From contig NZ_CP047030.1 of NCBI RefSeq assembly GCF_009796825.1, positions 4,214,501-4,278,500 on the forward strand: DNA of 64,000 bases, in the 5' to 3' direction. Source of the DNA: Algibacter sp. L3A6 (GTDB lineage: Bacteria > Bacteroidota > Bacteroidia > Flavobacteriales > Flavobacteriaceae). Below the pieces are notes generated by a model. The model was not told the DNA's origin. It saw nothing but the letters and a program-made list of their open reading frames with translations, and made no database searches. Made by a program: the position numbers and the translations under genes. Positions 26,110 through 34,080 of the stretch are shown here, one piece after another. Position 1 is the stretch's first letter. Every line of letters starts with the position of its first letter.

Positions 26110-27213
26110 CTAAAAACCTGTAATTTCTTTAAGCTTTTTAAAAAAGGCTTTCTTTCTTGGTGAATTAATGCCCCAATCAATTGGTACACTTTGATATCCT
26201 TCTTCAAAACCTTCGCCATCCAAACGAAAGTCAAAATAACCCCATGATGTATAAGATTCTATAGCAGCCTTAAAATTGTAATGTTTGGCATCAAAATCAA
26301 AATGATCATCTTCAGTAAATAAAATTGGCTGGTTTGAAAATCCTGCGACATTTTTCGTTTTATTAACCATATCCGTTATTCCAGAAGGTTCATGAACACC
26401 ATTACCATGAATCAAAATAAAATCTGAAACTTTAAGCACATTTTCCTGCGGAATAATTCCGCCGCCGTAGCTTGTTGTTACCAGTAATTTATTTTTACTA
26501 ATTTTCTTCACGCGTTGAATAAGTTCATGTACACGAGGCTGAGTAAGTATAGTATGATCATAAGGACCATTACATTCATTATTAATTTCAATAAGAATAT
26601 TTTCATAGCCCTTTTCAAGAATCCAAGTAGTTATTCTATCGGTAGCGTTCAATACAGCAGTTTCATCTTCTAAATCTTCATCTTGCCTAAAATAAAAATA
26701 GCCCAAAATAACAACCATACCCAAGTCATCGGCTTTATTTAAAACTTTTTCAAGACGTGCCATATAAGCCGGTCTAAGATTCCCTTTTTCATCAAAAGTA
26801 GAATTAATCCAATTGTGGTTTTTATACCCAAAAGGACCTCCGCCTTGTAGATTTAATGAGAATGCTAATAAACCGTGTTTATGCCATTCAGGCATATTTG
26901 CAATAAACTCATTCGTATTTCTTTCTGCATCCCATTTTTGGGTATCTGGATACTTAAAAACATCAACAGTATCAGGGTTCAAATCATCAAAAATTCCCTG
27001 AACCATTCTAGAATTCATAAGTAACCCTTCAATTTTATTGCCTTCCCAAAATCGCCCTTTATACGTTAATTCATCATTAATATAAAACTGATTATCTTTT
27101 ATAGATACTATAGTCTTTCTGTTTGTTTGTGCGAAGACTAAAACACCAAAAAAAAGGCTAGTTAAAATAGATAATAGGTTTCTGATATTCGTTTTTCTTT
27201 TAGTTTGATGCAT
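26110..27213 (-). CDS. Secreted clan-A (GH5-like) glycoside hydrolase
   Basis: A 367-residue protein with signal peptide (to about residue 29, LVFAQ). It has the TIM-barrel pattern of clan GH-A retaining enzymes: IEINNECNG (near 210) resembles the acid/base strand (Asn-Glu), and ILFTEDDHFDF (near 300) the nucleophile strand. An earlier LAFSLNLQGGGPFG and a late WGYFDFRLDG loop complete the barrel. I cannot fix the family number, since short GH5, GH39 and unclassified members share these features. It is monocistronic on the minus strand, from the CAGGAT module at 27234-27271 to the terminator at 26060-26094, and divergent from the GMC gene. Confidence 0.75.
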   Translation of the reverse strand: MHQTKRKTNIRNLLSILTSLFFGVLVFAQTNRKTIVSIKDNQFYINDELTYKGRFWEGNKIEGLLMNSRMVQGIFDDLNPDTVDVFKYPDTQKWDAERNTNEFIANMPEWHKHGLLAFSLNLQGGGPFGYKNHNWINSTFDEKGNLRPAYMARLEKVLNKADDLGMVVILGYFYFRQDEDLEDETAVLNATDRITTWILEKGYENILIEINNECNGPYDHTILTQPRVHELIQRVKKISKNKLLVTTSYGGGIIPQENVLKVSDFILIHGNGVHEPSGITDMVNKTKNVAGFSNQPILFTEDDHFDFDAKHYNFKAAIESYTSWGYFDFRLDGEGFEEGYQSVPIDWGINSPRKKAFFKKLKEITGF

Positions 27214-27233
27214 TATGCTCTTGTTTTATCTTA

Positions 27234-27271
27234 TAAATAAAATAAATTTCAGGTTAAAAACCATCCTGTAA
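27234..27271 (-). promoter_or_regulatory. CAGGAT promoter module for the GH5-like gene
   Basis: On the minus strand TTACAGGATGG (27261-27271), 19 bases, TTTATTTA (27234-27241), the same -7 variant as at 87 and 14245. Confidence 0.6.
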
Positions 27272-27326
27272 AATCATGTCTAAAAACCATTAATATGAAA
27301 AATTATATTGATATGATCTACAGATT

Positions 27327-27364
27327 CTACAGGATAAATAAATTAATAAAGCGCTTTACTTTTA
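27327..27364 (+). promoter_or_regulatory. CAGGAT promoter module for the GMC operon
   Basis: CTACAGGATAA (27327-27337), 19 bases, TACTTTTA (27357-27364). A direct repeat CTACAGATTCTACAGGAT places a second half-site 9 bases upstream. Confidence 0.72.
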
Positions 27365-27449
27365 TAACATGATGAATAATTCCTTTTCTATATAAGGTTA
27401 AAAAGAAAAGATTAAGCATTTCAATTACAATTAGCACTCAAAACGATTT

Positions 27450-29168
27450 ATGTCTAAAGAAGAAATAACCGAATATCCAACTACCTATGATGCCATTGTC
27501 ATTGGCACCGGAATAAGCGGCGGTTGGGCTGCCAAAGAACTTTGTGAAAACGGATTAAAAACGTTGGTTCTCGATAGAGGGCGCATGGTAAAACACATTG
27601 AAGACTACCCTACCATGTATACAGATGACTGGGATTTAAAACATCGTGGTAAAGTTGCTCCTGATGAAATAAAAGGCCAAACAAAAAACCGTAGAAGTGG
27701 TTTTATAAATCAATATTCAAAACATTGGTTTGCAAATTATGAGGAGCATCCGTATAACGAATCTAAAAAATTTGACTGGATAAGAGGCTATCATGTTGGA
27801 GGACGCTCTATCATGTGGGGAAAACAAAGTTACCGTTTGAGCGAAATGGATTTTGAAGCCAATAAAAAAGACGGACACGGTGTGGATTGGCCTATTCGCT
27901 ATAAAGATATTGCATCTTGGTACGATAAAGTAGAAGAATTTATAGGTGTTTCTGGGCAAAACTTAGGTTTATCCCACTTACCTGATGGAAAATTATCGCC
28001 TCCCATGGAATTAAATTGTGTGGAGTTAGATTTACAAAAAAAATTAGAAGACGAATTTGATGATGATCGATTATTAACTATTGGTCGTGTGGCGCATTTA
28101 ACAGGAAACGCTATGCATGAAGGTCGCTCAAACTGTCAATTTAGAGCGCGTTGTGTTCGTGGTTGTCCTTTTGGAGGTTACTTTAGCAGTAACTCATCAA
28201 CATTACCAGCGGCAGAACGCACAGGAAATATGCACTTGCGTACAGATTCTATTGCCTATGAAATTGCTTATAATGAAAAAACAGGATTAGCTTCAGGTGT
28301 AAAAGTAATTGATGCAAATACCAAAGAAAAAATATTTTTTAAGGCAGCAATTATTTTTAATTGTGCTTCTGCTATAGCATCTACAAGTATTTTAATGCAA
28401 TCTAAATCTAAACGATTCCCCAACGGCATGGGTAATGATAGTGGAGAACTTGGTCATAATCTTATGGACCACCATTATGCTATTGGAGCATCAGCAGAAG
28501 TTGAAGGTTTTGATGATAAATATTATAAAGGAAGACGTCCAAACGGATTTTACATCCCTCGATTTAAAAACCTTGGTGATGACAAAACAAATACTAAAAA
28601 CTATGTTCGCGGATTTGGGTATCAAGGGGGCGCTAGTAGAACGAATTGGCAACATGCGGTTGCAGAATTAAGCTATGGAAAATCTCTAAAAGAAAAAGCT
28701 TTAAAACCTGGACCATGGCGTATAGGTATGGGCGGCTTTGGAGAATGTTTACCCTATCATGAAAACAAAATGATATTGGATTACGACAAGCTTGATGCCT
28801 GGGGATTACCAACCATAACCTTTGATGCTGAAATAAAAGAGAATGAACGTAACATGCGAAAAGACATGAAAGCCCAAGCGGTTGCCATGTTAAAAGCAGC
28901 GGGTTATAAAAATGTGAGAGGTCATGAAGGAGATGCTATATTGGGCGCTTGTATTCATGAAATGGGGACTGCTAGAATGGGAAAAAATCCTAAAACGTCA
29001 GTATTAAATAAGCATAATCAAATACATGCAGTTCCAAATGTTTATATGACTGATGGCGCTTGTATGACATCATCTGCTTGTCAAAACCCATCACTAACTT
29101 ATATGGCTTTAACGGCTAGAGCAGCGAACCATGCTGCAACCGAGTTCAAAAAAAATAAAAACGCTTAA
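27450..29168 (+). CDS. GMC-family FAD oxidoreductase
   Basis: A 572-residue flavoprotein. The N-terminal dinucleotide fold shows IGTGISGGWAAKEL (about 18-31) and an acidic strand end LVLDRG. HVGGRSIMWGKQSYR (near 115) is the GMC signature region, and a cysteine cluster CQFRARCVRGCPFGG lies near 230. The C terminus HEMGTARMG...NVYMTDGACMTSSACQNPSLTYMALTARA carries the conserved His/Asn region of GMC enzymes. No signal peptide is seen; it probably travels with the Tat-exported small subunit encoded next. The large-small pair resembles pyranoside (glucoside) 3-dehydrogenases, which oxidise sugar C3 to a ketone. Whether rhamnose, uronate or oligosaccharides are oxidised is unknown. Confidence 0.9.
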   Translation: MSKEEITEYPTTYDAIVIGTGISGGWAAKELCENGLKTLVLDRGRMVKHIEDYPTMYTDDWDLKHRGKVAPDEIKGQTKNRRSGFINQYSKHWFANYEEHPYNESKKFDWIRGYHVGGRSIMWGKQSYRLSEMDFEANKKDGHGVDWPIRYKDIASWYDKVEEFIGVSGQNLGLSHLPDGKLSPPMELNCVELDLQKKLEDEFDDDRLLTIGRVAHLTGNAMHEGRSNCQFRARCVRGCPFGGYFSSNSSTLPAAERTGNMHLRTDSIAYEIAYNEKTGLASGVKVIDANTKEKIFFKAAIIFNCASAIASTSILMQSKSKRFPNGMGNDSGELGHNLMDHHYAIGASAEVEGFDDKYYKGRRPNGFYIPRFKNLGDDKTNTKNYVRGFGYQGGASRTNWQHAVAELSYGKSLKEKALKPGPWRIGMGGFGECLPYHENKMILDYDKLDAWGLPTITFDAEIKENERNMRKDMKAQAVAMLKAAGYKNVRGHEGDAILGACIHEMGTARMGKNPKTSVLNKHNQIHAVPNVYMTDGACMTSSACQNPSLTYMALTARAANHAATEFKKNKNA

Positions 29169-29172
29169 GATT

Positions 29173-29802
29173 ATGAACAGAAGAACCGCTTTAAAAAATT
29201 TAACCATGAGTTTGGGCTACACCGTGGCAGCACCAACTATTTTTAATATGTTATCTTCTTGTACCGCCCATGCTGACAATTGGTCTCCTCTATTTTTATC
29301 TTCTGATGAAAAACATATGGTAAACCAGTTGGCAGATATTATTTTACCGGCTTCAGACACTCCTGGTGCTTTAGATGTTAATGTACCTCAGTTTTTAGAT
29401 TTGATGTATCATGATATTGAGACCAAAGAAAACCAAGAGCTGTTCAAAAAAGGAGCTTCAGTATTTTCTGAAAAATTTAAAACTCAGTTTGGTTTTGAAA
29501 TAGCAAAAGGCGATAAAGAACAGTTTGAAACGCTATTAGGATCTTATTTCGATATTTCTGAGAAAGCTACTGCAACTATTTTTAAAGAACAAAGACTTCC
29601 TATTGAAAAATTAACAGATCCACAAATAGAAAACCGTTCTTTATATAAATTTTTAATTTCTGTTAGAGCATATACGTTGTTTGGATATTTTACTTCTGAA
29701 AAAATTGGAGAAGAAATATTAAATTACGATCCTGTACCAGGAATTCAAATAGGTTGTATGTCTATCGAAGATGTTCCTAATGGAAGAGCTTGGTCGCTAT
29801 AA
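29173..29802 (+). CDS. Gluconate 2-dehydrogenase subunit 3-like small subunit
   Basis: The start at 29173 (MNRRTALKNLTMSLG) is preferred to an upstream Met at 29131 that overlaps the GMC gene. This gives about 209 residues. The N terminus has a twin-arginine-like motif (NRRTALK) followed by a hydrophobic stretch ending in SSC, so Tat export with possible lipidation. The rest (DEKHMVNQLADIILPASDTPGALDVNVPQFLDLMYHD) is the signature of the gluconate 2-dehydrogenase subunit 3 family, which pairs with GMC large subunits in periplasmic sugar dehydrogenases. Four bases separate it from the GMC gene. The cytochrome subunit usual in this complex is not seen here. Confidence 0.9.
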   Translation: MNRRTALKNLTMSLGYTVAAPTIFNMLSSCTAHADNWSPLFLSSDEKHMVNQLADIILPASDTPGALDVNVPQFLDLMYHDIETKENQELFKKGASVFSEKFKTQFGFEIAKGDKEQFETLLGSYFDISEKATATIFKEQRLPIEKLTDPQIENRSLYKFLISVRAYTLFGYFTSEKIGEEILNYDPVPGIQIGCMSIEDVPNGRAWSL

Positions 29803-29865
29803 AAACATGCAAGGGAATATAAGGATAAATAGGAAATATCAGTACACAAAAACGCAATTAAACAT

Positions 29866-31965
29866 ATGACAAAAAACGTAAATATTATTTTGTTGACATT
29901 CATTATAGCAGTAGCATGTACTAATAAACCAAAAGATTTTAGCATTAGCCGCAAAAAATTAGTTGAAAGACATAATATCATATTTACTGAAATTGATAGT
30001 ACTGAAATTCCACAAATTGGTAATGGCGAAATAGCCTTCGGAATTGATGTTACAGGTCTTCAAACTTTATATGGCAACACATTATCTCAATGGGGCTGGC
30101 ACTCTTTTCCTTTACCTAAAGGAAAAACAGTTGCTGATTTTAAAATGACTGAAGTTAATATACATGGCCATACCGCCAAATATCCTGTAGATAATAGTGG
30201 TCAAGAGGAATTGTTTTCATGGTTACGCGAAAATCCTCATAGATTGAATCTTGGGAAATTGTCTTTCCTTCTTGATGGAAAATTAATTAATAAAGAAGAT
30301 TTATCAGAAATCAATCAGAAACTTGATTTATGGCAAGGGGTTATTTATAGTAATTACAAAATACTAGGTATTCCAGTAAAAGTTATAACAATGTGCCATC
30401 CTAAAAAAGATGCCATTGCTGTTGAAATAACCTCGTCTCTTATCAAGGACAAACGATTATCTGTTCAAATTTCTTTTCCTTATGGTCATTCTACAAAATT
30501 GTCCGGTGGCAATTGGAATGCTGAAGACAAGCATGAAACACAACTTATAAAAAACGAAACAAGCGCAACATTTACGCGTGCTTTGGATCAAGACGCCTAT
30601 GAAACAAAACTAACTTGGGAACATGTTGGAACCCTAAAAGAAACCGCGAAACATACCTATGCGCTACAACCATTAGATGATTCCAATGTGTTTTCTTTTA
30701 ATTGTCTTTTTTCATCCACTCATATTGATAATTCTACTCTGGCCTTTAGTCCAACAATGGATGCAACAAAAAAATATTGGGAGCAATTTTGGAAAACTGG
30801 TGGTGCTATCGATTTATCTGAAAGCAAAGACCCACGTTGGAAAGAGTTAGAACGAAGAATTGTTCTTTCTCAATATTTACTTGCTGTTAACGAATCTGGA
30901 AGCTTGCCACCTCAAGAAAGCGGACTCCTGTTTAATAGTGGGTGGTATGGCAAGTTTCATCTGGAAATGCATTGGTGGCACGGTGCACATTATCAACTAT
31001 GGAATAGGTGGCCTTTATTTGAACGCAGCCTAGAGTGGTATCATTCAACCATACCCATTGCACAAAAAATAGCAAAACGACAAGGTTACGATGGGGCTCG
31101 TTGGCCAAAAATGATAGGTCCCGACGGACGTTTCGGCCCTTCATTTACTGGACCTTGGCTTATCTGGCAACAACCACATCCTATCTTTTATGCCGAACAA
31201 AATTACAGAATTGATGCTTCAGAACAAACACTTCAAAAGTGGAAAGATGTAGTGTTTGAAACAGCTGATTTCATGGCTTCTTATGCTTATAAGAATGCCG
31301 AAACAGGAAAATACGATTTGGGACCTTGGTTAATAAATGCCGCAGAAAATAATCACAAGACCAAAGAAAGCACAATCAATCCAGCTTTTGAGCTTGCTTA
31401 TTGGCATTATGGATTAAAGACTGCTTGCAAATGGCGAGAAAGAATGGGGCTACCAGCTAATGAAAAATGGCTTGATGTATTAGAAAACCTAGCACCTCTT
31501 CCTGTTGAAGACGATTTATATGTTATGTATGAGAATGTCCCAAATATGTGGACTGATTTTAATAAAAGTCATATTGATATTATTGGAGCTGGGGCTTTTT
31601 TACCAAGTGAAGGTATTGATAAAGAGACACTAAATAATACCATCGATAAAGTATGGACAGATTGGAAAATGAACACCACTTGGGGTTGGGATTTTCCTTG
31701 GTTAGCAATGGCTTCAGCAAGAGCAGGTCAACCTAAAAAAGCCATTAATGCTTTACTTATGGATTCTCCAAAAAACAGGTATAGTAAATGTGGCATAAAT
31801 ACTGGAGGTCCAGCAGCTGCATATTTTCCTGGGAATGGAGGACTGCTTTATTCTATAGCAATGATGACCGCTGGATGGGATGGTGATGGTAACAAACATG
31901 CTCCTGGTTTTCCAAAAGATGGTTCATGGACTGTAAAACATGAAGGGTTAATGAAGGCTCAGTAA
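29866..31965 (+). CDS. (alpha/alpha)6-barrel glycoside hydrolase-like lipoprotein
   Basis: A 699-residue lipoprotein (lipobox VACT, Cys18). An N-terminal beta-sandwich (about 25-300, with the GNGEIAFGIDVTGLQTLYG opening) precedes an (alpha/alpha)6 barrel. The segment LEMHWWHGAHYQLWNRWPLFERSLEWY (two pieces, near 365-391) resembles the active-site region of GH95- and GH65-like hydrolases. INAAENNHKTKESTINPAFELAYW lies in the catalytic half. The family number is not certain; DUF5703-type proteins look similar. Fucosidase or galactosidase activities are known in GH95, but the substrate here is open. It is 63 bases after the dehydrogenase subunit and probably shares its operon. Confidence 0.75.
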   Translation: MTKNVNIILLTFIIAVACTNKPKDFSISRKKLVERHNIIFTEIDSTEIPQIGNGEIAFGIDVTGLQTLYGNTLSQWGWHSFPLPKGKTVADFKMTEVNIHGHTAKYPVDNSGQEELFSWLRENPHRLNLGKLSFLLDGKLINKEDLSEINQKLDLWQGVIYSNYKILGIPVKVITMCHPKKDAIAVEITSSLIKDKRLSVQISFPYGHSTKLSGGNWNAEDKHETQLIKNETSATFTRALDQDAYETKLTWEHVGTLKETAKHTYALQPLDDSNVFSFNCLFSSTHIDNSTLAFSPTMDATKKYWEQFWKTGGAIDLSESKDPRWKELERRIVLSQYLLAVNESGSLPPQESGLLFNSGWYGKFHLEMHWWHGAHYQLWNRWPLFERSLEWYHSTIPIAQKIAKRQGYDGARWPKMIGPDGRFGPSFTGPWLIWQQPHPIFYAEQNYRIDASEQTLQKWKDVVFETADFMASYAYKNAETGKYDLGPWLINAAENNHKTKESTINPAFELAYWHYGLKTACKWRERMGLPANEKWLDVLENLAPLPVEDDLYVMYENVPNMWTDFNKSHIDIIGAGAFLPSEGIDKETLNNTIDKVWTDWKMNTTWGWDFPWLAMASARAGQPKKAINALLMDSPKNRYSKCGINTGGPAAAYFPGNGGLLYSIAMMTAGWDGDGNKHAPGFPKDGSWTVKHEGLMKAQ

Positions 31966-32000
31966 TGAATTTTAAAAAATTCTATAACTCAAATAAACCA

Positions 32001-32021
32001 CTATGGATTTGAAATCCATAG
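32001..32021 (+). terminator. Hairpin after the GMC operon
   Basis: Arms CTATGGATTT (32001-32010) and AAATCCATAG (32012-32021) around a single G, then TTTTAATC. Perfectly paired and 36 bases after the stop, so probably the terminator of the plus-strand operon. Confidence 0.65.
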
Positions 32022-32058
32022 TTTTAATCAAAAGAATGAAATTCTTTTAAAGTTACCC

Positions 32059-32140
32059 TGTCATTCCGAATGAGGTACGAAGAGGAATCCCATCATTATA
32101 AGATTTCTCGTCGCTCGTTCCTCACTCTGTCGAAATGACA
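32059..32140. repeat. Intergenic repeat bounded by TGTCATTCCGA / TCGAAATGACA
   Basis: An 82-bp block begins TGTCATTCCGAATGAGG and ends CTCTGTCGAAATGACA. Its ends are near-perfect inverted repeats, and the inside (GAGGAATCCC, CGTCGCTCGTTCCTC) has the look of the dispersed intergenic repeats common in Flavobacteriia genomes. Its base composition differs from the surrounding AT-rich DNA. No other copy is present in this window. It lies between two convergent operons. Confidence 0.7.
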
Positions 32141-32278
32141 AGATGCACTTAAAAGTTTATAGAAACTATAGTAACTACAATGAAATTTCAGGGTTTTACC
32201 TTTAACTTGATAATAAAATTAAATGCTAAGGATTCTACAAGCAATATTTTTTCAACAAATACTTCTAATGAATAAACA

Positions 32279-32305
32279 TGGTCTCCAGCATAAAACTAAA
32301 GACCA
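32279..32305. terminator. Terminator hairpin after the sulfatase at 32328
   Basis: TGGTCT (32279-32284) pairs with AGACCA (32300-32305) across a 15-base loop, with CGTTTTT on the plus side and ATGTTTATT on the minus side. It sits at the end of the minus-strand operon. Confidence 0.6.
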
Positions 32306-32327
32306 CGTTTTTACATCAATTTAAAGT

Positions 32328-34034
32328 TTAAATCTGCTCTTTATAAGAAGAGAATAGATCAACAAAAGGAACGTCTCTAGATTCGTTTTTAGAGTTATAA
32401 TTTTGGTTTAAAGTTGGCCAATAACGCTTCTCTATATTTAACTTTAACCAATCCATTAATTTGTTAAACATGGCATTTTTTAATTCAGGATTTTCTTCAA
32501 CTAAATTGTGCTTTTCAAAAGGATCCTTTTCTAAATCATATAAATACAATCTACCATACCAATCATAAATAAGTTTATAATCGCCATCTCTTATAGCCGA
32601 ATGGGGCGTAAGCGCAAAAGGTTCATAAGGACTATTATAAATCACATTAAAAGGATAATGCCAATAGTGCGTTGTTTTTTTATAACTTTTATTTTCGTTT
32701 TTAAGATCTGAAAGTACAGGCATTAAGCTTTCTCCGTCAAGGTCATTCCCTGCTACAATTTCTTTTGAATCATAACCAGCAGCATCTAAAAGTGATGGAT
32801 AAATATCAGTACAATCTACAGGAACATCTACCCATTTACCTTCTTGTACTTTTCCTTTCCATTTAAACACTAAAGGTACTCTAATACCGCCTTCGGTTAC
32901 ACAGGCTTTACCTCCTAAAAATGGATCATTGTTAGTACCCTTATTATTTGGCGTAACTTCTGCATCTATTCCGCCATTATCAGACATAAAAACAACCAAT
33001 GTATTTTCTTCAATACCCAATTCCTTTATTTTGTTTAAAATAGCACCAACAGAACGGTCTAAACTTTTTATCATAGAAGCATAAACAGGATCTTCATGTC
33101 CATTCCAGCCTTTATTTTCTTTCCCATCAAAATGAGCTATCTCGTCATCTTTACCTTGGTAAGGTGCATGTATTGCAAAATGCGAAAAATATAAGAAAAA
33201 AGGTTTGTCATTATTCTCAGCCCTTTCTTCTAAGTATTCTAAGGCTTGCACCGTAAGATCATCCGTTAAATATTTCTCATTAGTTTCTTTACCAGAACTT
33301 CCAATTTCTAATGCTTCTGGAGCCACTTTTGGAAACATGCTATTCGTCCTATTATTCCAAGCCCCTTTCCAGTTATAATAAGCTGATCCGCCTGCATCAT
33401 ACCATGCTAAAGGTTGAAACCCTTGGTCTTTTGGTTGATACCCTTTTGCTCCAAAACCACCCACATGCCATTTACCAATAAAAGCTGAATGATAATCTTT
33501 CAAAGCTTCTGCTATAGAGAGTTCATCTCTACCTCCATCAATGGCACTTCCTGTTGGAACGGCCGAATTAGAAATTCCATTTATTAATGCTTGCTCTATC
33601 TTAATATTATCTTTATGCTCAAAAACATCGTGTACATAAAAACCTTTAGGCACGTCTGCTTTTTGATTATAATAAGTTGCTCTTGGTGGCATTGCTGTAG
33701 TAAAACCAACACGTCCAGCATATTTACCTGTTAATATACTTGCTCGTGTAGGTGAGCATAATTGGTTGGCATAAGCTTGTGAAAACGAAGTGCCTTCACT
33801 TACTAGTTTGTCAATATTTGGAGTTTCATAAAACATTTCATCCGGATGCGTGCCCGTAAACTTATTGGCATAAGCCTGGCTATCCATTATACCAAAGTCA
33901 TCGGCAAGAATAAAAATAATGTTGGGACGTGAAATTTCTTCCACTTCTTCTTTATTTATTTTGTCCTGTTTAAATTGGCAACCTACCAAGAGTAGTCCTA
34001 TTAAGCAGTACATGCTATTTTTTATTACTGTCAT
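32328..34034 (-). CDS. S1-family sulfatase, arylsulfatase A-like, lipoprotein
   Basis: The start at 34034 is used: MTVIKNSMYCLIGLLLVGC gives a clean lipobox (Cys19), and 568 residues. A longer frame to 34232 would run into the preceding coding sequence. The formylglycine motif is CSPTR, Cys93 (ANQLCSPTRASILTG). Metal ligands are in ILADDFGIMD (near 43) and VFMSDNGGID. The pattern resembles arylsulfatase A-like enzymes of marine Bacteroidota. It lies 46 bases downstream of the DUF5722-like gene and shares its operon and promoter at 36208-36245. Confidence 0.93.
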   Translation of the reverse strand: MTVIKNSMYCLIGLLLVGCQFKQDKINKEEVEEISRPNIIFILADDFGIMDSQAYANKFTGTHPDEMFYETPNIDKLVSEGTSFSQAYANQLCSPTRASILTGKYAGRVGFTTAMPPRATYYNQKADVPKGFYVHDVFEHKDNIKIEQALINGISNSAVPTGSAIDGGRDELSIAEALKDYHSAFIGKWHVGGFGAKGYQPKDQGFQPLAWYDAGGSAYYNWKGAWNNRTNSMFPKVAPEALEIGSSGKETNEKYLTDDLTVQALEYLEERAENNDKPFFLYFSHFAIHAPYQGKDDEIAHFDGKENKGWNGHEDPVYASMIKSLDRSVGAILNKIKELGIEENTLVVFMSDNGGIDAEVTPNNKGTNNDPFLGGKACVTEGGIRVPLVFKWKGKVQEGKWVDVPVDCTDIYPSLLDAAGYDSKEIVAGNDLDGESLMPVLSDLKNENKSYKKTTHYWHYPFNVIYNSPYEPFALTPHSAIRDGDYKLIYDWYGRLYLYDLEKDPFEKHNLVEENPELKNAMFNKLMDWLKLNIEKRYWPTLNQNYNSKNESRDVPFVDLFSSYKEQI

Positions 34035-34080
34035 AAATATATTATTTAATATGAATTTTGTTTTAAATAACCTGTTTTTA

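Noticed and set aside
29818..29855. AAGGAT upstream of the gene at 29866 as a further module
   Set aside because: The core lacks the C and no -7 box is present at the fixed distance; the gene is probably in the GMC operon.
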